Source: Rhodococcus sp. (in: high G+C Gram-positive bacteria)
GTDB taxonomy: Bacteria > Actinomycetota > Actinomycetes > Mycobacteriales > Mycobacteriaceae
DNA length: 43,151 nucleotides
Assembly: GCA_004211695.1 (NCBI GenBank)
Contig: SEEV01000020.1
Span: forward strand, 1-43,151
Direction: 5' to 3'
Shown: one piece after another, positions 25,039-33,049 of the stretch
Layout: the number at the start of each line of letters is the position of its first letter
Position numbering within the stretch: position 1 is the stretch's first letter
The notes under the pieces: model-generated
What the model was told of the DNA's origin: nothing
Databases searched by the model: none
The model's input: only the letters and a program-made list of their open reading frames with translations
Program-made: the position numbers and the translations under genes

Positions 25039-25853
25039 GAATCCTTGTCACAAATGACGACGGCATCGAGGCAGCCGGACTGGCGGCGCTCGCTTCCGCG
25101 GCAGGGGGCGACGGCCACGATGTCGTGGTCGTCGCCCCCAGCGTCGAGTCCAGCGGCAGCGCGTCCAGCCTCGGCGTGATCCGGGACAGGAATCGAGTGA
25201 CGGTGTCGGTGCCTGGTGACGAACGCCTCGCTGGAATCGAAGCCTATTCCGTGGACGCTCCACCTGCACTCGGGGTCCGAGCCACCTGCAGCGGGGCATT
25301 CGGATGGAAGCCGAATCTGGTTGTGTCGGGGATCAATCCCGGATTCAACACCGGCCGGCTCGTACTACATTCGGGGACGGTGGGCGCCGCGCTCACGGCC
25401 GCATCCCTCGATGTCTGTGCCGCGGCTTTCAGCACCGAAGCGCACTCGGTGCTCGGTCTGAACACGACCAGTCGGGTCGCCAGGTGTGTCATTGGCGGAT
25501 TGGCCGATGCCGGGCTGCCACCGGTGGCGGTGAATGTGAACGTGCCTGCGCTTCCGTTCGCCGAACTGAGTGGCTTGTGCTTCGCCGATCCAGGGCCAAC
25601 GAGTTGCGAGGACGTTGCCTTCGACTTCGACGGCGACCGTCTCTCGCTCCGCCGACGACGAAATCCTCCGCCCTACGTCGAGGGGTCGGACGCCGACCTT
25701 CTCTCGAGTGGCCTGGTTGCAGTGTCGGTGCTCACCCTCCCCTGGCGTACGGACGTGGACGCCGAAAGCCGGGTGCAGTCCGCCATCGAGAGGCGTTGGA
25801 TCGCATCCGTCGAACCCGACTCCACTGCCAACTTTCGACGGCAGCGGGTGTAG
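25035..25853 (+). CDS. surE: SurE-type 5'-nucleotidase/phosphatase
   Basis: This 272-residue protein has the SurE motifs: N-terminal LVTNDDGIEAAGL (paired Asp metal ligands near residues 8-9), VSGINPGFN (near 97) and HSGTVGAALTA (near 110). SurE proteins are divalent-metal phosphatases acting on nucleoside monophosphates and other phosphate esters. The usual chromosomal surE is a stationary-phase gene. Here it is the last gene of a transport/kinase operon, so it may act on a pathway metabolite phosphorylated by the kinase. It converges with the minus-strand DUF3263-like gene after only 10 bases, with no visible terminator between them. Confidence 0.88.
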   Translation: MRILVTNDDGIEAAGLAALASAAGGDGHDVVVVAPSVESSGSASSLGVIRDRNRVTVSVPGDERLAGIEAYSVDAPPALGVRATCSGAFGWKPNLVVSGINPGFNTGRLVLHSGTVGAALTAASLDVCAAAFSTEAHSVLGLNTTSRVARCVIGGLADAGLPPVAVNVNVPALPFAELSGLCFADPGPTSCEDVAFDFDGDRLSLRRRRNPPPYVEGSDADLLSSGLVAVSVLTLPWRTDVDAESRVQSAIERRWIASVEPDSTANFRRQRV

Positions 25854-25863
25854 GCGAGGATCG

Positions 25864-26115
25864 TCAGTGTGGTGTGCGAACGCGGGAGTACGGCTTCCGT
25901 GTCCGCACCGCGGGTGTGAGCTTCACCGTGCAGAGTGCGTCGAGCCGGTGCCGGACGGTGTCGTTGATTGTGGGGTGGCGGGTGAGGAGGCGTTGCAACC
26001 GGCGGTAGAACACGGCCGGGAAGATCCCGAATTCGGGGAGGATGTGTTCGTCGCCGCCGCCGAAGGGTGCCCATTTGACCGCGAAGTCGAGCATGGCGAG
26101 TTCTTCGTTGGTCAC
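25864..26115 (-). CDS. DUF3263-like small protein
   Basis: This 83-residue protein starts at a GTG preceded by AAGGAG 5 bases upstream. The segment MLDFAVKWAPFGGGDEHILPEFGIFPAVFYRRLQ (read in pieces) and the following PTINDTVRHRLDAL resemble DUF3263, a short actinobacterial family with a helix-turn-helix look. It lies directly after the aldehyde dehydrogenase and a strong hairpin, so it is likely expressed at a lower level by read-through. Role unknown. Confidence 0.7.
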   Translation of the reverse strand: MTNEELAMLDFAVKWAPFGGGDEHILPEFGIFPAVFYRRLQRLLTRHPTINDTVRHRLDALCTVKLTPAVRTRKPYSRVRTPH

Positions 26116-26148
26116 GACGTCTCCTTGTCTGTTCTCAGGTCTGGGTGC

Positions 26149-26188
26149 GCGGGTGCGGCCGTGCGGGGTGTCGCACGGCCGCACCCGC
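26149..26188 (-). terminator. Strong 17-bp hairpin after the aldehyde dehydrogenase gene
   Basis: A perfect 17-bp inverted repeat (core GGGTGCGGCCGTGCG, with its complement) with a 6-base loop begins 4 bases past the aldehyde dehydrogenase stop. It sits inside the operon, before the DUF3263-like gene, so it is either a partial terminator or a 3' mRNA-stabilising element. Confidence 0.75.
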
Positions 26189-26192
26189 CGGG

Positions 26193-27629
26193 TCATCGCA
26201 CGTCGAGGTAGATGCTCTTGAGCTGCTGGTAGCTGGCGAGGCCTTCGGGTCCGAGTTCGCGGCCGAGGCCGCTGCTCTTGATTCCGCCGAAGGGTGCGGT
26301 GGGGTCGTTGGAGTAGCCGTTGATGCCGACCGTTCCGCTGGCGACGCCCCGGGCGAACCGGGCGCCGCGGTCGGGGTCGGCGGTCCAGATGGAGCCGCCG
26401 AGTCCGTAGTCGGAGTGGTTGGCGATCGCGATGGCCTCGGCCTCGTCGGTGTAGGGGATGACCGAGAGGACGGGTCCGAAGATTTCTTCCTGGGCGATGG
26501 TGTGTCCGGTGTCGACGTCGGCGAACACGGTGGGTTCGACGAACCAGCCGTGGTCGGTGTTGGCGGGTCTGCGGCCGCCCGTGGTGACGCGGCCGCCGTC
26601 GGATTTGCCCTTTTCGATGTAGCCCTCGACGCGGTCGCGTTGCCGCGACGACACCAGCGGTCCCATCTGGGTGGTGTCGGAGAGGGGATCGCCGACGGTC
26701 AGGCCCTTGGCGAGGTCGGTGATGGTGTCGACGATCTCGTCGTAGCGGGAGCGGGGTGCGAGGACGCGGGTGCCGAGCCAGCAGATCTGACCGTTGTTGA
26801 GCAGGGTTGCCGCGTAGAAGGATTCGAGGTTCGCTGCCAGGTCGGCGTCGTCGAGGATGACGGCGGCGGATTTGCCGCCGAGTTCGAGGGTGACCGGGCG
26901 AAGTAGTTCGCCGCAAGTGCGGCCGATGGCGCGGCCGGCGGTGGTGGAGCCGGTGAACGAGACCTTGTCGATGCCGGGGTGGGCGACGAGGTAGGCGCCG
27001 AGGTCGCGTCCGCCGGGAACGATGTTGAGCACCCCCGCCGGAAGCCCGGCCGCGATGGCGGCCTCGGCCATCAAGAACGCGTCGAGGACCGTCTCGGGGG
27101 AGGGCTTGAGGACGACGGTGCACCCGGCGGCGAGGGCGGGGGCGATTTTGAGGAACGTGATGGCCTGCGGCACGTTCCACGGCACGATGGCACCGACGAC
27201 GCCGATCGGGGAGCGGGTGACGAGGGTGGAACCGCCGAGCATGCCGGGCCGAATCTCGTCTTCCTGCTTTGCCGCCATCTCGCCGTAGTAGCGCAGCAGG
27301 ATGGGCGGGAAGCCGCCTTCGAACTGCCGGGCAAGGGTAATGGGCATGCCGTTCTGGCTGCTCACGCGGATGGCGGTGTCTTCGGCGCGGGATTCGAGTT
27401 CGTCGGCGAAGCGGCTGAGCACCTCGGCGCGCTGAGCGGCGCTCCACGATGCCCAGTCGGTGAGTGCGACGCGGGCGGCGTCGACCGCGTCGTCGACGTC
27501 GGTCTCGATGCCCTCGGGTACCGATCCGATCCGCTGCTCGGTGGTCGGGGAGATGACCGGGATGGTCGAGTCGCCGGACGGCCGTGTCCATCCGCCGCGG
27601 ATGTAGAGATCTGGGTAGTCGATCGTCAT
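26193..27629 (-). CDS. NAD(P)+-dependent aldehyde dehydrogenase
   Basis: This 478-residue protein is of standard family length. The catalytic Cys is in NNGQICWLGTRV (near residue 283) and the general-base Glu in LELGGKSAAV (near 250). The cofactor loop is SFTGSTTAGRAIG, and the segment EEIFGPVLSVIPY is typical. It oxidises an aldehyde to the carboxylic acid, most simply the product of the alcohol dehydrogenase encoded just upstream. The ATG at 27629 follows AAGGACACCTG (weak AGGA site) and lies 35 bases after the alcohol dehydrogenase stop. Both genes show very strong G/C use at third positions, which opens long spurious frames on the other strands. Confidence 0.93.
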   Translation of the reverse strand: MTIDYPDLYIRGGWTRPSGDSTIPVISPTTEQRIGSVPEGIETDVDDAVDAARVALTDWASWSAAQRAEVLSRFADELESRAEDTAIRVSSQNGMPITLARQFEGGFPPILLRYYGEMAAKQEDEIRPGMLGGSTLVTRSPIGVVGAIVPWNVPQAITFLKIAPALAAGCTVVLKPSPETVLDAFLMAEAAIAAGLPAGVLNIVPGGRDLGAYLVAHPGIDKVSFTGSTTAGRAIGRTCGELLRPVTLELGGKSAAVILDDADLAANLESFYAATLLNNGQICWLGTRVLAPRSRYDEIVDTITDLAKGLTVGDPLSDTTQMGPLVSSRQRDRVEGYIEKGKSDGGRVTTGGRRPANTDHGWFVEPTVFADVDTGHTIAQEEIFGPVLSVIPYTDEAEAIAIANHSDYGLGGSIWTADPDRGARFARGVASGTVGINGYSNDPTAPFGGIKSSGLGRELGPEGLASYQQLKSIYLDVR

Positions 27630-27664
27630 CAGGTGTCCTTCGTGAGTAGTTCGGGAGTGAGTGG

Positions 27665-28774
27665 TCAGTCGTGGACGAGGACGGGTTTGAGGACCTCGCC
27701 GCGGTGCTGGGCGTCGACGGCGTCGTTGATCTTCGCGAAGGGGAAGGTGGTGACGAGCTTGTCGAGTGGGAACTTGCCCGACTTGTACAGATCGACCAGT
27801 TCGGGGATGAACTCGTCGGGGACGCTGTCGCCCTCGATGATTCCGGTGATGGTCAGACCCATGGCGAGGGAGTTGATGATGTTCAGCGGAACCGAGGATT
27901 CGGGGTCGGCGGGCACGCCGATGAGACCGATCTTGCCGTGGAACGTCATGGCGCCGACGAGGGATTCGATGACGGCGGGTACGCCGGAGGTGTCGATGGC
28001 GTAGTCCACCCCAGCGGGGATGATGGCCCGGACCTGCTCGGCGAGGGGGCCGGCGGCGGGGTCGAGGACGTGGGTGGCACCGAGTTCGAGGGCGAGGTCG
28101 CGCCTCGACTGGTGCGGTTCGACGGCGATGATGGTGCTGCAGCCCTGGACGACGGCGCCCATGACGGCGGCCAGCCCGACGGAGCCGGCGCCGGCGATGA
28201 GGATCGCCGATCCGGGTCTGCAGTTCAATGAGCGCATGACTGCGCCGGCGCCGGTTTGGATGCCGCAACCCAGGGGTGCGAGGAGTTCGGCGGGGACGTC
28301 GGCGGGGACCTTCACGACGTTGCGTTCGAACGCGAGGCTGTGCGTGGCGAAGGAGGATTGTCCGAAGAACAGACCGGTCAGCGATTCACCGTCGGTGGTG
28401 GTGATCGGTCCGGTGCCGTCGTCGCGCACCCCGTCGTAGGCGAGGTGCATGAACTGGTGGCAGTACGAGGGCGCCCCGGTGGTGCACGACGGACAGGTGC
28501 CGCAGCTGTTGAAGGTGATGGCGACCCGGTCGCCGGGGGCGACCTTGGTGACGCCGTCGCCGACGGCGCGGACGACACCGCACCCTTCGTGGCCGAGGAC
28601 GGCGGGCAGTGCGGTGGGGAGGGCGCCGTCGCGGGCGGCGAGGTCGGTGTGGCAGATGCCGACCGCCTCGATCTCCACGAGTACTTCACCGGCCCGGGGG
28701 CCCTCGATGGTGATCGGTTCGAGGGTGAACTCGGTGTGCGGTTCTCTCGCGACTGCTGCGAGTGCTTCCATCAT
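27665..28774 (-). CDS. Zinc-dependent aryl/terpene-alcohol dehydrogenase
   Basis: This 369-residue medium-chain dehydrogenase is similar to benzyl- and aryl-alcohol dehydrogenases. Catalytic zinc ligands are in GICHTD and GHEG, with the third in APLGCGIQTG. The structural zinc site has four Cys in CGTCPSCTTGAPSYC. The NAD loop is AGAGSVGLAAV. It should convert the primary alcohol made by the P450 to an aldehyde. The start was set at the ATG at 28774, 5 bases after GGAG; a TTG one codon earlier is possible. A hairpin separates it from the reductase gene upstream. Confidence 0.92.
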   Translation of the reverse strand: MMEALAAVAREPHTEFTLEPITIEGPRAGEVLVEIEAVGICHTDLAARDGALPTALPAVLGHEGCGVVRAVGDGVTKVAPGDRVAITFNSCGTCPSCTTGAPSYCHQFMHLAYDGVRDDGTGPITTTDGESLTGLFFGQSSFATHSLAFERNVVKVPADVPAELLAPLGCGIQTGAGAVMRSLNCRPGSAILIAGAGSVGLAAVMGAVVQGCSTIIAVEPHQSRRDLALELGATHVLDPAAGPLAEQVRAIIPAGVDYAIDTSGVPAVIESLVGAMTFHGKIGLIGVPADPESSVPLNIINSLAMGLTITGIIEGDSVPDEFIPELVDLYKSGKFPLDKLVTTFPFAKINDAVDAQHRGEVLKPVLVHD

Positions 28775-28795
28775 CAATACTCCAGGTGTTGTGGG

Positions 28796-28814
28796 CCGGC
28801 CCGAAAAGGGCCGG
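28796..28814 (-). other. Intra-operon hairpin between reductase and alcohol dehydrogenase genes
   Basis: CCGGCCC and GGGCCGG form a perfect 7-bp stem with a 5-base loop, within the 54-base gap between two operon genes. It may be an attenuator or an mRNA processing/stability element that sets a different level for the P450 and reductase than for the dehydrogenases. Confidence 0.5.
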
Positions 28815-28828
28815 TGGAAATCGGATGA

Positions 28829-30058
28829 TCAGAGAACGGTTTCCCGCAGCGGCGTCGCGGGATCGGCGAGGGCAGTGCGGTCGACCTTGGTGCGGTTGCC
28901 GATGAACTTCTTACCGGCCATGAATTCGCTTGCAGCATTCACGGTCTCGACTGCCACCGGTATCCCGTCGCTGTCGAGGTGGAACAGGGCGAACGAGGTG
29001 TCGGAGGCGTCGCCGCGCAGGACCGCCCGGGTGTCCGGACCGACCATCCCCGCCATCTTCATCTTCAGATCGAACTGGTCGGACCAGAACCACGGCACTT
29101 CGTGCGGTGGCAGGGGCGCATTCGTGATGACCGCCGCTGCCTGCTTCGCCTGTTCGACTGCGCTGGGGATACTTTCGAGCCGCACCATCTTGCCGAGTGT
29201 GTCGTGCAGGCGGTACGTCACGTCACCGATCGCGAGGACGTGCGGATCGCTGGTGCGTGCCGAACCGTCCACGACGATTCCCGCGAGGCAGTCGATGCCG
29301 GACTCCCGTGCGAGTGCGTCGTTGGGGATCGCACCGACGCCGACCAGAACGAGGTCACACGGGATTTCGGTTCCGTCGCCGAGGGTCACACCGCCGACTC
29401 GGCCTGCCGTCCCGGTGATCTCGCGGACCTCGGCCCCGGTGTGGATGCGCGTGCCGCGATGTCGATGGAACTCGGTGAGGACGGTGGACAGTTCGGGGCT
29501 TGCGACGCGCGCCAGCACCCGGTCTTCCCGTTCGATCACCGTGACCTCGCATCCGCGAGCGCGGGCCGACGCGGCGACCTCGAGCCCCACATACCCACCG
29601 CCGATGATCGCGAGTGCCGATCCGGTGTGCACGGCGTCGCGCAGCAGGGTGGCGTCGGCGAGGGTGCGGAGGCTGAGTACACCCGCGAGATCGCTCCCCG
29701 GCAGCGTCAGGGTTCGCGGCGCGGCGCCCGTCGCGAGGACGAGCGTCGTGTACTCGAGGACTGCGCCGGACGCCGTCGTCGCGGTTCGGGCGTCGCGATC
29801 GATACGGACGACCGGATCGCCCAGCCGGGTTTCGATCTGATTGTCGGCGTAGAACGATTCCGGCTTGAGCCACTGGACGAACTCGTCGTCGGCGTACTTC
29901 TTCGACAGCGGGGGGCGGTGATACGGCGGATGAGACTCCTCGCCGCAGAGGACGATTCGGCCGTCGAACTTCTGCTGCCGCAGCATGCCGGCGAGTGTGC
30001 CGCCGGCATGCCCGGCCCCGACGATCACCACTGTGGGTGACGGGTGCGATGCGATCAT
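28829..30058 (-). CDS. FAD-dependent ferredoxin reductase of the P450 system
   Basis: This 409-residue protein resembles putidaredoxin/terpredoxin reductases. The FAD-binding motif GAGHAGG lies at 14-20, the NAD-binding motif GGGYVGLEVAASAR near 155, and the second FAD motif TSDPHVLAIGDV near 275. The C-terminal domain includes PWFWSDQFDLKMKMAG, typical of the group. It shuttles electrons from NAD(P)H to the [2Fe-2S] ferredoxin encoded divergently. It starts 4 bases after the P450 stop, so the two are tightly co-translated. Confidence 0.92.
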   Translation of the reverse strand: MIASHPSPTVVIVGAGHAGGTLAGMLRQQKFDGRIVLCGEESHPPYHRPPLSKKYADDEFVQWLKPESFYADNQIETRLGDPVVRIDRDARTATTASGAVLEYTTLVLATGAAPRTLTLPGSDLAGVLSLRTLADATLLRDAVHTGSALAIIGGGYVGLEVAASARARGCEVTVIEREDRVLARVASPELSTVLTEFHRHRGTRIHTGAEVREITGTAGRVGGVTLGDGTEIPCDLVLVGVGAIPNDALARESGIDCLAGIVVDGSARTSDPHVLAIGDVTYRLHDTLGKMVRLESIPSAVEQAKQAAAVITNAPLPPHEVPWFWSDQFDLKMKMAGMVGPDTRAVLRGDASDTSFALFHLDSDGIPVAVETVNAASEFMAGKKFIGNRTKVDRTALADPATPLRETVL

Positions 30059-30062
30059 CGTG

Positions 30063-31385
30063 CTAACCGGTGAACTCGATCTTGACGGGCATGTTTTTCA
30101 TCCCGCCGACGAAGTTCGTCTGAATCATCTTGGTTTCGTCCACCAACTCGAGCGACTCGATGTGGGGGAGCAACTCCTCGAACATGATTCGAAGTTCCAG
30201 CTTCGCCAGGTGCTGGCCGATGCACATGTGCGGGCCGTAGCCGAAAGCGATGTGCTTATTGGGCCTGCGGGTGTAGTCGAAGCGGTCGGGATCCGGGATG
30301 ACGTCCGCGTCCCGGTTGCCCGACTGGTAGAGCAGCATGAAGCGATCGCCCTTCTTGATGTTCCGACCGCGGAGCGTGTAATCCTGGGTTGCCTGACGCA
30401 TGAAGTGCTTGACCGGCGACGCCCAGCGCAGCGACTCGTTGACGATCTGCGGAGCCAGCGCCAGGTCCGCTTTCGCCTTCGCCAGCAGGTCGGGATGGCG
30501 GCCGAGTTCGAGCATGCCGCCGGCGAGGGTGCTCGACGTGGTGTCGTGCCCCGCGGTCGCGATCGCGATGAAATATCCGTAGGCCACCTCGTTGGGGTAG
30601 TACTCGCCGCTCTCGTCGCGGGCCACCGAGATGATCGTCGCGAGGTCGTCGCGGGGGTTGGCTCGCCGGTCCTGGAGCAGTCTCTCGAAATACGCGTAGA
30701 AGTCCTGGATCGTGGCCACCCACTGCTTCGCCGCTGCGTCCGGGGTCAGCGGTTCGACGTCCTCACGAACGGCGTCGGGATCGGCGGTGCCGAAGAACTC
30801 TTGCGTCAGCGCCATCATCCGGGGCTCGTCTTCCTCGGGCACCCCGAACAAGCTCATGATGACGTGCAGGGGGTAGTGGAGTGCGAAGTCTTTGACGAAG
30901 TCGATCCGCCCATCTGTCTCGCGGAGCCTTCCGACGGCGGCCTTGGCCAGGTCGCGGATGACCGTTTCCCACTTCGCGAGGTTGGTCGGCCGGAACCAGT
31001 CCAGCGCGATGTCCTTGATCGCGGTGTGCTCCGGCGGGTCGAGGTAGGTGAGGGTCTCCAGAATGCGGAGGCTGTCGTTGTTGATGCTCTTGGTGAACTG
31101 GTCGCCGGCCTGGTTCGCCAGGATCGGGTTGACGGAGCCCTTGTCCTCACCGCCCGCGCTGGTGAAGATGTCGGGCTGGCGTTCGATCTCCATGATGTCG
31201 GCGTGCTTGCTCACCAACCAGATGGGGTCGTATCCGTCCACCACGGCGCGGCCCAGGGGGTTGTTCTCCCTTAGCCAGCGGTAGGCCTCGAACAACGCGT
31301 CGTTGTCCCGGTGACCCTCGGGTAGAACGATCTGGCGGGCGACGGTCTCCGGAATCAGTTCCGTGACCTGCTCTGTAGTGCTCAT
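30063..31385 (-). CDS. Cytochrome P450, CYP108 (P450terp)-like
   Basis: This 440-residue soluble P450 has the I-helix motif AGHDTTSS (about 276-282) and the haem-binding loop [17 protein letters not shown] with the thiolate Cys near residue 386. The N-terminal part (ILPETVAR-like opening, [20 protein letters not shown]), [30 protein letters not shown] and NFVGGMKN match the remembered sequence of CYP108A1 (P450terp) closely. Known CYP108 members hydroxylate methyl groups of monoterpenes or p-cymene. The start is the ATG at 31385 with GGGGA upstream. The first gene of an operon with its reductase and alcohol/aldehyde dehydrogenases, it would begin stepwise oxidation of a methyl group to a carboxylate. 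Confidence 0.93.
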   Translation of the reverse strand: MSTTEQVTELIPETVARQIVLPEGHRDNDALFEAYRWLRENNPLGRAVVDGYDPIWLVSKHADIMEIERQPDIFTSAGGEDKGSVNPILANQAGDQFTKSINNDSLRILETLTYLDPPEHTAIKDIALDWFRPTNLAKWETVIRDLAKAAVGRLRETDGRIDFVKDFALHYPLHVIMSLFGVPEEDEPRMMALTQEFFGTADPDAVREDVEPLTPDAAAKQWVATIQDFYAYFERLLQDRRANPRDDLATIISVARDESGEYYPNEVAYGYFIAIATAGHDTTSSTLAGGMLELGRHPDLLAKAKADLALAPQIVNESLRWASPVKHFMRQATQDYTLRGRNIKKGDRFMLLYQSGNRDADVIPDPDRFDYTRRPNKHIAFGYGPHMCIGQHLAKLELRIMFEELLPHIESLELVDETKMIQTNFVGGMKNMPVKIEFTG

Positions 31386-31388
31386 CAA

Positions 31389-31729
31389 TTCCCCTTCATG
31401 GTGCAGTGAGTTCCGGCGCCGTCTGTCGCGGCGCCCTCGCCGACTGGAGTGACTTCAGCCTGTCAGCCACGAGAGTGAGGCGCATCACACCATCGATCGA
31501 AAGTTGTCCACCTAACGGGGGATGTGTGCAGGGCCACCCCCGCGTCGCCGCCTGGATGTGCGGGAAGAATCACCCCATGGGAGGGGGGTAATCCGCCGAA
31601 GAGGTGATGCGCAGGATCAGTGACCCGCGACACAATTTTGAGTACAGAACGCGGCCGGACCCCGAGACGGCAACCAGCCCATGGAGACGGCCCGCGCAGA
31701 TGTTCACCCAACAATCCGAAGGAGTAGCC
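31389..31729. promoter_or_regulatory. Divergent control region between P450 operon and ferredoxin gene
   Basis: This 341-base gene-free stretch holds GCGCATCAC (31480-31488) and its reverse GTGATGCGC (31604-31612). Both extend to the pattern GCGCATCAC-N4-TCG when read outward to the same orientation. The first copy is also part of GTGAGGCGCATCAC, a perfect GTGA/TCAC repeat. Two further G/C repeats, CGGGGG...CCCCCG (31515-31541) and ACCCC...GGGGT near 31571-31590, lie between. The mirrored arrangement suggests one regulator serving both promoters; the nearby GAF-LuxR proteins are candidates. GAAGGAG precedes the ferredoxin ATG. Confidence 0.5.
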
Positions 31730-32050
31730 ATGCCCACCGTCGTATACCAGCTCCCCGACGGCTCGACGTCGTCCGTCGACGTCCCCGCCGGCCAGAGCGT
31801 GATGGACGGGTCGGTACGCAACAACCTTCCCGGCATCGTCGCCGAATGCGGCGGTAGCTGCTCGTGCGCCACGTGCCACGTGTACCTGGACGGGGACTCC
31901 GCACCGGCCTTTGAGGCGCCGACCTTGGAGGAACAGGACCTCCTCGAGTTCCTCGACGGTGTGCAGCCGTGCTCTCGCCTCGCGTGCCAGCTCGTGCTGA
32001 CGCCGGACGTGGACACCATCACGGTGACCGTGCCGTCCTCGGACGCCTGA
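31730..32050 (+). CDS. [2Fe-2S] ferredoxin (putidaredoxin/terpredoxin type)
   Basis: This 106-residue ferredoxin has the adrenodoxin-type ligand pattern C-x5-C-x2-C in AECGGSCSCATCHVY, with the fourth Cys in VQPCSRLACQL. It should carry single electrons from the FAD reductase to the CYP108-like P450. GAAGGAG lies 5 bases upstream of the chosen ATG. It is transcribed away from the P450 operon from the shared control region and converges with the GAF-LuxR gene after 15 bases. Confidence 0.93.
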   Translation: MPTVVYQLPDGSTSSVDVPAGQSVMDGSVRNNLPGIVAECGGSCSCATCHVYLDGDSAPAFEAPTLEEQDLLEFLDGVQPCSRLACQLVLTPDVDTITVTVPSSDA

Positions 32051-32065
32051 CGCCTTCCGGCCGAA

Positions 32066-33049
32066 TCACCGGGTGGAGGACTGATACTTCGCGATCAGTT
32101 CGGCGCGGTTGGTGGCGCCGAGTTTTCGGAGGATGCGTTTCACATGCGACTTGACCGTGTCGACCGTGATGACCAGTTCGGCGGCGATCGTGGAGTTCGA
32201 CGCTCCGGTGAGAATCAGCCGGACCACGTCCGCCTCGCGTTCGGTCAGCGGGTCGAGCAGGCGCCGCTCGGCGTCGTCGTGCTCGGCGCCGGCCGGCGTG
32301 AGGTCGGCAGACCCTCGTGCGGTCACTGCGTCGAACTCGGTGTCGCTGCTCCACCGCTGGGCACTTTCCCGGAGGAGGACGTCCTGGCGGTCGCGACGGG
32401 ATTCGAGCCCGACCCGCTCGAAGCATCCGCCGAGCACCTCGGCGAATACTCCCAAAGCGTGGCGTCGTGATCCGTCCAACGGTGCCCCGACGTGAACGAG
32501 CGCAGCAGCAGTCCCGGCGACGACGACGGGGACGGTGGCGAAACCTCTCTCGCCCAGCGCCTCTCGCAGCGCGCCGGGAACGTCGGAGCCAACCGCGACC
32601 GTATTCGTCTCGAGGGCACGAGCTTCGGTCGAACCCGCCACGACCGCGAACTCCGAGGGAAGGGCGAGGGCCGTGTCGGGGTCGGCGCTGAACGAGGTCA
32701 CGGGAACGATCCGGTCGCCCTCGAGGCGGGAGAGGACAACCTTGTCTGCGCAGCAGAGTTCGGCGACGCGCTCGCAGGCCCGCCGCATGAGTTCCGCACT
32801 CGAGGCCGCATCGTCGAGCGCGTGCACGGCGCGATCGATGCCCCGTGCGATCGCCCCGATCTCGGCGGTGCGGGTCGCGGCAATTGCGTTCCTGCGGTCG
32901 AGGAGATCGACCAGACGTCGGCCGAGTTCGACGGAGTGCGCCGAAGTGGACGTGCGCATTTCGGCGAGGGTGTCCGAGATGGCGCGATCGAGATCGGTGT
33001 CCGTGGTGTCTTCGTTCGGTTGCGGTTCAGAGCGGGGAACGTCAGCCAC
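32066..33049 (-). CDS. GAF-LuxR transcriptional regulator (second of a pair)
   Basis: This 327-residue regulator has a C-terminal LuxR/FixJ helix-turn-helix (LTEREADVVRLILTGASNSTIAAEL, near 260-285) and a GAF-like sensor domain (about 80-230). The start is most likely the GTG at 33049, which overlaps the stop of the preceding regulator gene by 8 bases; a longer N-terminus would read into that gene. The two proteins share layout and HTH type but diverge in the sensor part, so they look like an old duplication. They are candidate activators of the P450/ferredoxin promoters next door. Confidence 0.87.
   Translation of the reverse strand: MADVPRSEPQPNEDTTDTDLDRAISDTLAEMRTSTSAHSVELGRRLVDLLDRRNAIAATRTAEIGAIARGIDRAVHALDDAASSAELMRRACERVAELCCADKVVLSRLEGDRIVPVTSFSADPDTALALPSEFAVVAGSTEARALETNTVAVGSDVPGALREALGERGFATVPVVVAGTAAALVHVGAPLDGSRRHALGVFAEVLGGCFERVGLESRRDRQDVLLRESAQRWSSDTEFDAVTARGSADLTPAGAEHDDAERRLLDPLTEREADVVRLILTGASNSTIAAELVITVDTVKSHVKRILRKLGATNRAELIAKYQSSTR

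Noticed and set aside
26145..28268. Long open frames on both strands across the aldehyde and alcohol dehydrogenase genes, up to about 690 codons
   Set aside because: They are Arg/Gly/Asp-rich shadows caused by extreme G/C use at third positions. The real frames carry full family motifs.
31475..31488. CRP-type binding site GTGAGGCGCATCAC
   Set aside because: The half-sites fit, but the spacer and the mirrored copy at 31604 share GCGCATCAC rather than the full GTGA/TCAC pattern, so a dedicated regulator is more likely.
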